From NCBI RefSeq assembly GCF_009729075.1, contig NZ_VTGY01000001.1, forward strand, positions 372,001 to 436,000: DNA of 64,000 nucleotides, in the 5' to 3' direction. The translations under genes were made by a program, and so were the position numbers. The notes beneath the pieces are model-generated. The model saw only the letters and a list, made by a program, of their open reading frames with translations. It was not told the DNA's origin and did no database searches. This stretch comes from Mycolicibacterium sp. CBMA 226 (GTDB lineage Bacteria > Actinomycetota > Actinomycetes > Mycobacteriales > Mycobacteriaceae). Shown in pieces: positions 61,604 to 64,000 of this stretch; within the stretch, counting starts at the first letter, position 1, and the number at the start of each line of letters is the position of its first letter.

Positions 61604-63004
61604 GTGACCGGGACTCGCACCGAAACCTTGACGATAGGCACCTGGCGGGAACTGCTCGGTCCCAGGTATCTCGGTGCGTCGACCGTATTGGCCGGTGGCG
61701 TGGCGCTGTACGCGACCAACGAGTTCCTGACCATCAGCCTGTTGCCCAGTGCGGTGACCGACATCGGCGGTGGGCGGCTGTATGCGTGGGTCACGACGGT
61801 ATACCTGGTGGCGTCCGTGATGGCGGCGACGACGGTGAGCGGCATGGTGGCCCGCTTCGGTCCGCGACGGGCATATCTGTTGGGGTTCAGTGTGTTTGCC
61901 CTCGGCAGCGTCGTGTGTGCCCTGGCGCCGACCATGGAGGTGATGCTGGCCGGGCGCGTGGTGCAGGGTGCCGCGGGTGGCACGTTGGCCGGGCTGGGCT
62001 ATGCGGTGATCAATACGGCTCTGCCGCAATCGCTTTGGCCGAAGGCGTCGGCTCTGGTGTCGGCGATGTGGGGTGTCGGAACGCTGCTCGGCCCCTCGTC
62101 CGGAGGCTTGTTCGCGCAGTTGGGCGTGTGGCGCTGGGCGTTCGGTGCGCTGGCCATCCTGACTGCGGCGGTGATGGTTCTGGTTCCGTTGAGTCTGCCG
62201 GGCCGGGCCGCCGATCGGGAACGTGAGCCGTTGCGGATTCCGGTGTGGTCGTTGGTGATCCTCGGTTCGGCGGCCATGGCGATCAGCGTTGCGGGCATCC
62301 AGCGCAGCGTGCCGTTGATGGTGGTGCTGCTGGCCGCCGGCGTGGCGTTGGTGGTGGTGTTCGTCGTCGTGGATCGACGGATGCCCGTGAGTGTGCTGCC
62401 CCGAACCGCCTACGGGCCAGGCCCGTTCAAGTGGATCTACGTGACCCTGGGCGTACTGATGGCGGCCACCATGGCCGACATGTACGTGCCGCTGTACGGC
62501 CAGCGCTTGGCCGGCCTGGTGCCGTTGACGGCGGGCTTTCTCGCCGTTGCGCTGAGCGCGGGCTGGACGGTGAGCGAGATCGTCAGTGCCTCCGTCACCA
62601 CGCCTGCGCGGGTGGTGCGCATCGTGGCGGTGGCGCCGTTGGTGATGGGAATCGGTCTGGGCGCCGCGGCGCTCAGCCAGGTTGATGGCGCGTCGCCGAC
62701 CGTCGTGGCCGTCTGGGCGGTCTCGCTGTTGGTGACCGGAGTCGGCGTGGGGATGGCGTGGCCCCACCTGTCGGTGTGGGCGATGGGCCGGGTCGACGAT
62801 CCGGCGCAGAGCACGGTGGCCGCGGCGGCGATCAACACCGTGCAGTTGATCTGCGGGGCGTTCGGTGCGGGGCTGGCGGGCATCGTCGTCAACACCGTCG
62901 ATCGGCCCGACGCCGTCGGGGCCAGTTGGCTTTTCGCGGTCTTCGCCGGGCTGGCGGTGCTGGGTTGTGGGGCGTCGTACCGGGCGAGCAGGGGAGTGGG
63001 TTAG
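61604..63004 (+). CDS. Major facilitator superfamily drug-type transporter
   Basis: This 466-residue MFS protein has about 12-14 membrane helices. The first half has GRLYAWVTTVYLVASVM, MVARFGPRRAYLLGF (motif A loop) and AGRVVQGAAGGTLAGLGYAV (motif B). It resembles DHA2-type exporters and, by position, M. tuberculosis Rv1634. GTG 61604 is probably leaderless because the MerR-type promoter predicts a transcript starting at or just before it. Export of a small toxic compound is likely; the substrate is unknown. Confidence 0.9.
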   Translation: MTGTRTETLTIGTWRELLGPRYLGASTVLAGGVALYATNEFLTISLLPSAVTDIGGGRLYAWVTTVYLVASVMAATTVSGMVARFGPRRAYLLGFSVFALGSVVCALAPTMEVMLAGRVVQGAAGGTLAGLGYAVINTALPQSLWPKASALVSAMWGVGTLLGPSSGGLFAQLGVWRWAFGALAILTAAVMVLVPLSLPGRAADREREPLRIPVWSLVILGSAAMAISVAGIQRSVPLMVVLLAAGVALVVVFVVVDRRMPVSVLPRTAYGPGPFKWIYVTLGVLMAATMADMYVPLYGQRLAGLVPLTAGFLAVALSAGWTVSEIVSASVTTPARVVRIVAVAPLVMGIGLGAAALSQVDGASPTVVAVWAVSLLVTGVGVGMAWPHLSVWAMGRVDDPAQSTVAAAAINTVQLICGAFGAGLAGIVVNTVDRPDAVGASWLFAVFAGLAVLGCGASYRASRGVG

Positions 63005-63048
63005 TCGCGTACCGCGACGTCGGAACCGGCGCCGGTACAGTCGGATTC

Positions 63049-63132
63049 GTGTCGATTCTCGCCAGGCCCGTCGTTGCCGATGCTGTTGCACGTCTGCTCT
63101 CGTCCACCATCAATGCCGCACCGAAACCCGGG
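63049..63132 (+). pseudogene. Likely displaced 5' end of the next hydrolase (frameshift)
   Basis: GTG 63049 opens a frame reading VSILARPVVADAVARLLSST then INAAPKPG, a plausible N-terminus for the hydrolase downstream, but in another frame. Skipping one G in the GGG run at 63130-63132 would join KPG to VRFPEIGG of the main frame. Confidence 0.45.
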
Positions 63133-63955
63133 TGTTCGATTTCCGGAAATCGGCGGCACTACAACGTCGGTGGTGATTCCGACCCGGCACGGCGATACCG
63201 CGGCAACGGTGTACTGGCCACAGCAGAGTGGCGCCGCGCCGGGTGTGTACGTGAACGTGCACGGTGGCGGCTTCGTTATCGGACACCGTGAACAGGACGA
63301 TCCGTGGTGCCGCTTTCTTGCCGCACACGCGAATGTTGTTGTGGTGAACACCGATTACGTGCTCGCTCCGGTACACCGGTTTCCGGCCCCCGTCGAGCAG
63401 GTGTACGACGTTCTCAGCTGGGCGTCCTCGGCCGAACGCGATTGGGACGGCAGCAGGCTCTGCGTCGGAGGGCAGAGCGCCGGCGGCAACCTGTCGGCGG
63501 GCGCGGCTTGGCTGGCCCTGGAACAGGGCGGCCCTGACCTCAGACTGCAGATGCTGCACTACGCGCCACTGGATTTGGTGACCGCCAGCAAGGACAAACG
63601 TTCTGCGCTGGGGGACAAGGCGGTGATGCGGCCGTGGATGGGCGAAGTCTTCGACACCGCGTACATCCCTGACCCCGCGCGGCGCGGCGACCGGCTGGCC
63701 TCGCCGGCATGGGGCTCCAACGCCGACGGCATCGAGGGGATCGCTCCCGCACTGATCGTCACCGCGGAATACGACCGGCTGCGCGACGAGGCATGGCGAT
63801 ATGCCCAGAAGCTGGACGCTGTCGGTGCTTTGGCGCAGTACCACGAGGTGCCCGGCGTTGACCATGGCTACAACATCATGAGCAACGCAACGGATGTCAC
63901 GCGTGGCGTCTACGACTTGATCGCCGGACAGGTCAGCCGCGCGATCGGGGACTGA
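63074..63955 (+). CDS. Alpha/beta hydrolase, hormone-sensitive-lipase type (5' end uncertain)
   Basis: From the conserved RFPEIGG segment on, this is an intact HSL-type hydrolase: oxyanion hole NVHGGGFVIG, nucleophile elbow VGGQSAGGNLS with a normal Ser, acid in TAEYDRLRDE and His in PGVDHGYN. The in-frame N-terminus (TTG 63074 or ATG 63080, MLLHVCSRPPSMPHR) is not family-like, whereas the frame starting at 63049 is; a one-base frameshift is suspected. Compare the paralogue at 905, where the nucleophile is Cys. Confidence 0.85.
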   Translation: MPMLLHVCSRPPSMPHRNPGVRFPEIGGTTTSVVIPTRHGDTAATVYWPQQSGAAPGVYVNVHGGGFVIGHREQDDPWCRFLAAHANVVVVNTDYVLAPVHRFPAPVEQVYDVLSWASSAERDWDGSRLCVGGQSAGGNLSAGAAWLALEQGGPDLRLQMLHYAPLDLVTASKDKRSALGDKAVMRPWMGEVFDTAYIPDPARRGDRLASPAWGSNADGIEGIAPALIVTAEYDRLRDEAWRYAQKLDAVGALAQYHEVPGVDHGYNIMSNATDVTRGVYDLIAGQVSRAIGD

Positions 63956-64000
63956 CTACTCGGGGTCCGCGTCGAATTGGTGGACCGCGGTGACACCGTC
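63956..64000 (-). CDS. Possible C-terminal end of a minus-strand gene (partial)
   Basis: The minus strand is open from the window edge to a TAG at 63958-63956, reading DGVTAVHQFDADPE. It directly abuts the converging hydrolase stop. Fourteen residues are too few to identify. Confidence 0.3.
   Translation of the reverse strand, partial: DGVTAVHQFDADPE

Noticed and set aside
58952..63091. A 1379-codon minus-strand open frame across uvrB and the MFS gene
   Set aside because: It is a GC-skewed shadow, rich in His, Arg, Gly and Asp, lying opposite two well-supported genes.
1..64000. CRISPR arrays, prophage or insertion sequences
   Set aside because: No regularly spaced repeats with unique spacers, no integrase, transposase or phage structural genes were seen; the only tandem arrays are in lgt and the gap after it.

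Overview
The window is a high-G+C actinobacterial chromosome segment, almost certainly from a mycobacterium. GTG starts and 4-base start/stop overlaps are frequent. From about 10.7 to 63 kb the core genes follow the order I remember for M. tuberculosis Rv1608c-Rv1634: peroxiredoxin, trpE, a Trp-associated membrane protein, trpCBA, lgt, a DUF2752 protein, pykA, tesB, cydCDBA, an HdeD-like protein, adenylate cyclase, a Leu tRNA, pdtaR, a thiolase-like/DUF35 pair, polA, rpsA, coaE, a DUF402 protein, uvrB and an MFS transporter. That comparison is from memory, not an alignment. The many extra genes between these anchors suggest a larger-genome environmental, fast-growing type. I cannot name the species.

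Region 1 (1-10.6 kb) is accessory and catabolic or redox in flavour. It holds an old-yellow-enzyme flavoprotein (cut by the window edge), a hormone-sensitive-lipase-type hydrolase whose nucleophile position is Cys, a large ATPase/LuxR regulator, a haloperoxidase-like hydrolase, and a two-gene operon in which both products begin with a Rieske [2Fe-2S] domain: one fused to a glutamate-synthase-type FMN domain, the other to a thiamine-diphosphate enzyme. An orphan XdhC-like gene is divergent from this operon. The three main intergenic regions share a motif, TCAGTC-N6-CTGR, so the block may be one regulon. This is the best candidate for an undescribed system.

Region 2 (10.6-22.3 kb) is anabolic and core: tryptophan synthesis, lipoprotein diacylglyceryl transfer (an Lgt with a roughly 420-residue acidic tail carrying 120-bp tandem repeats), a TetR regulator, pyruvate kinase and a thioesterase. 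Region 3 (22.3-29.2 kb) is the cytochrome bd locus: oxidase CydAB, the CydDC exporter needed for its assembly, and a small membrane protein overlapping cydC.

Region 4 (29.4-38.6 kb) has a polar amino-acid ABC transporter, a MacS-type two-component pair, a membrane adenylate cyclase, then an AT-rich stretch leading to a secreted glycoside-hydrolase-like protein, and a small ESX-type protein pair next to a Leu(CAA) tRNA. Region 5 (38.8-47.2 kb) holds pdtaR, a complete branched-chain amino-acid transporter, and a four-gene operon (DUF35, thiolase-like, DUF167, macro domain).

Region 6 (47.2-51.4 kb) has two FAD monooxygenases, each beside its own regulator (TetR with a 29-bp palindrome; LysR with a T-N11-A box over its start codon). 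Region 7 (51.4-64 kb) is core replication, translation and repair (polA, rpsA, coaE, uvrB) with a PrsW-type protease, secreted and DUF402 proteins, an MFS transporter behind a MerR-type promoter, and a hydrolase whose 5' end appears frameshifted.
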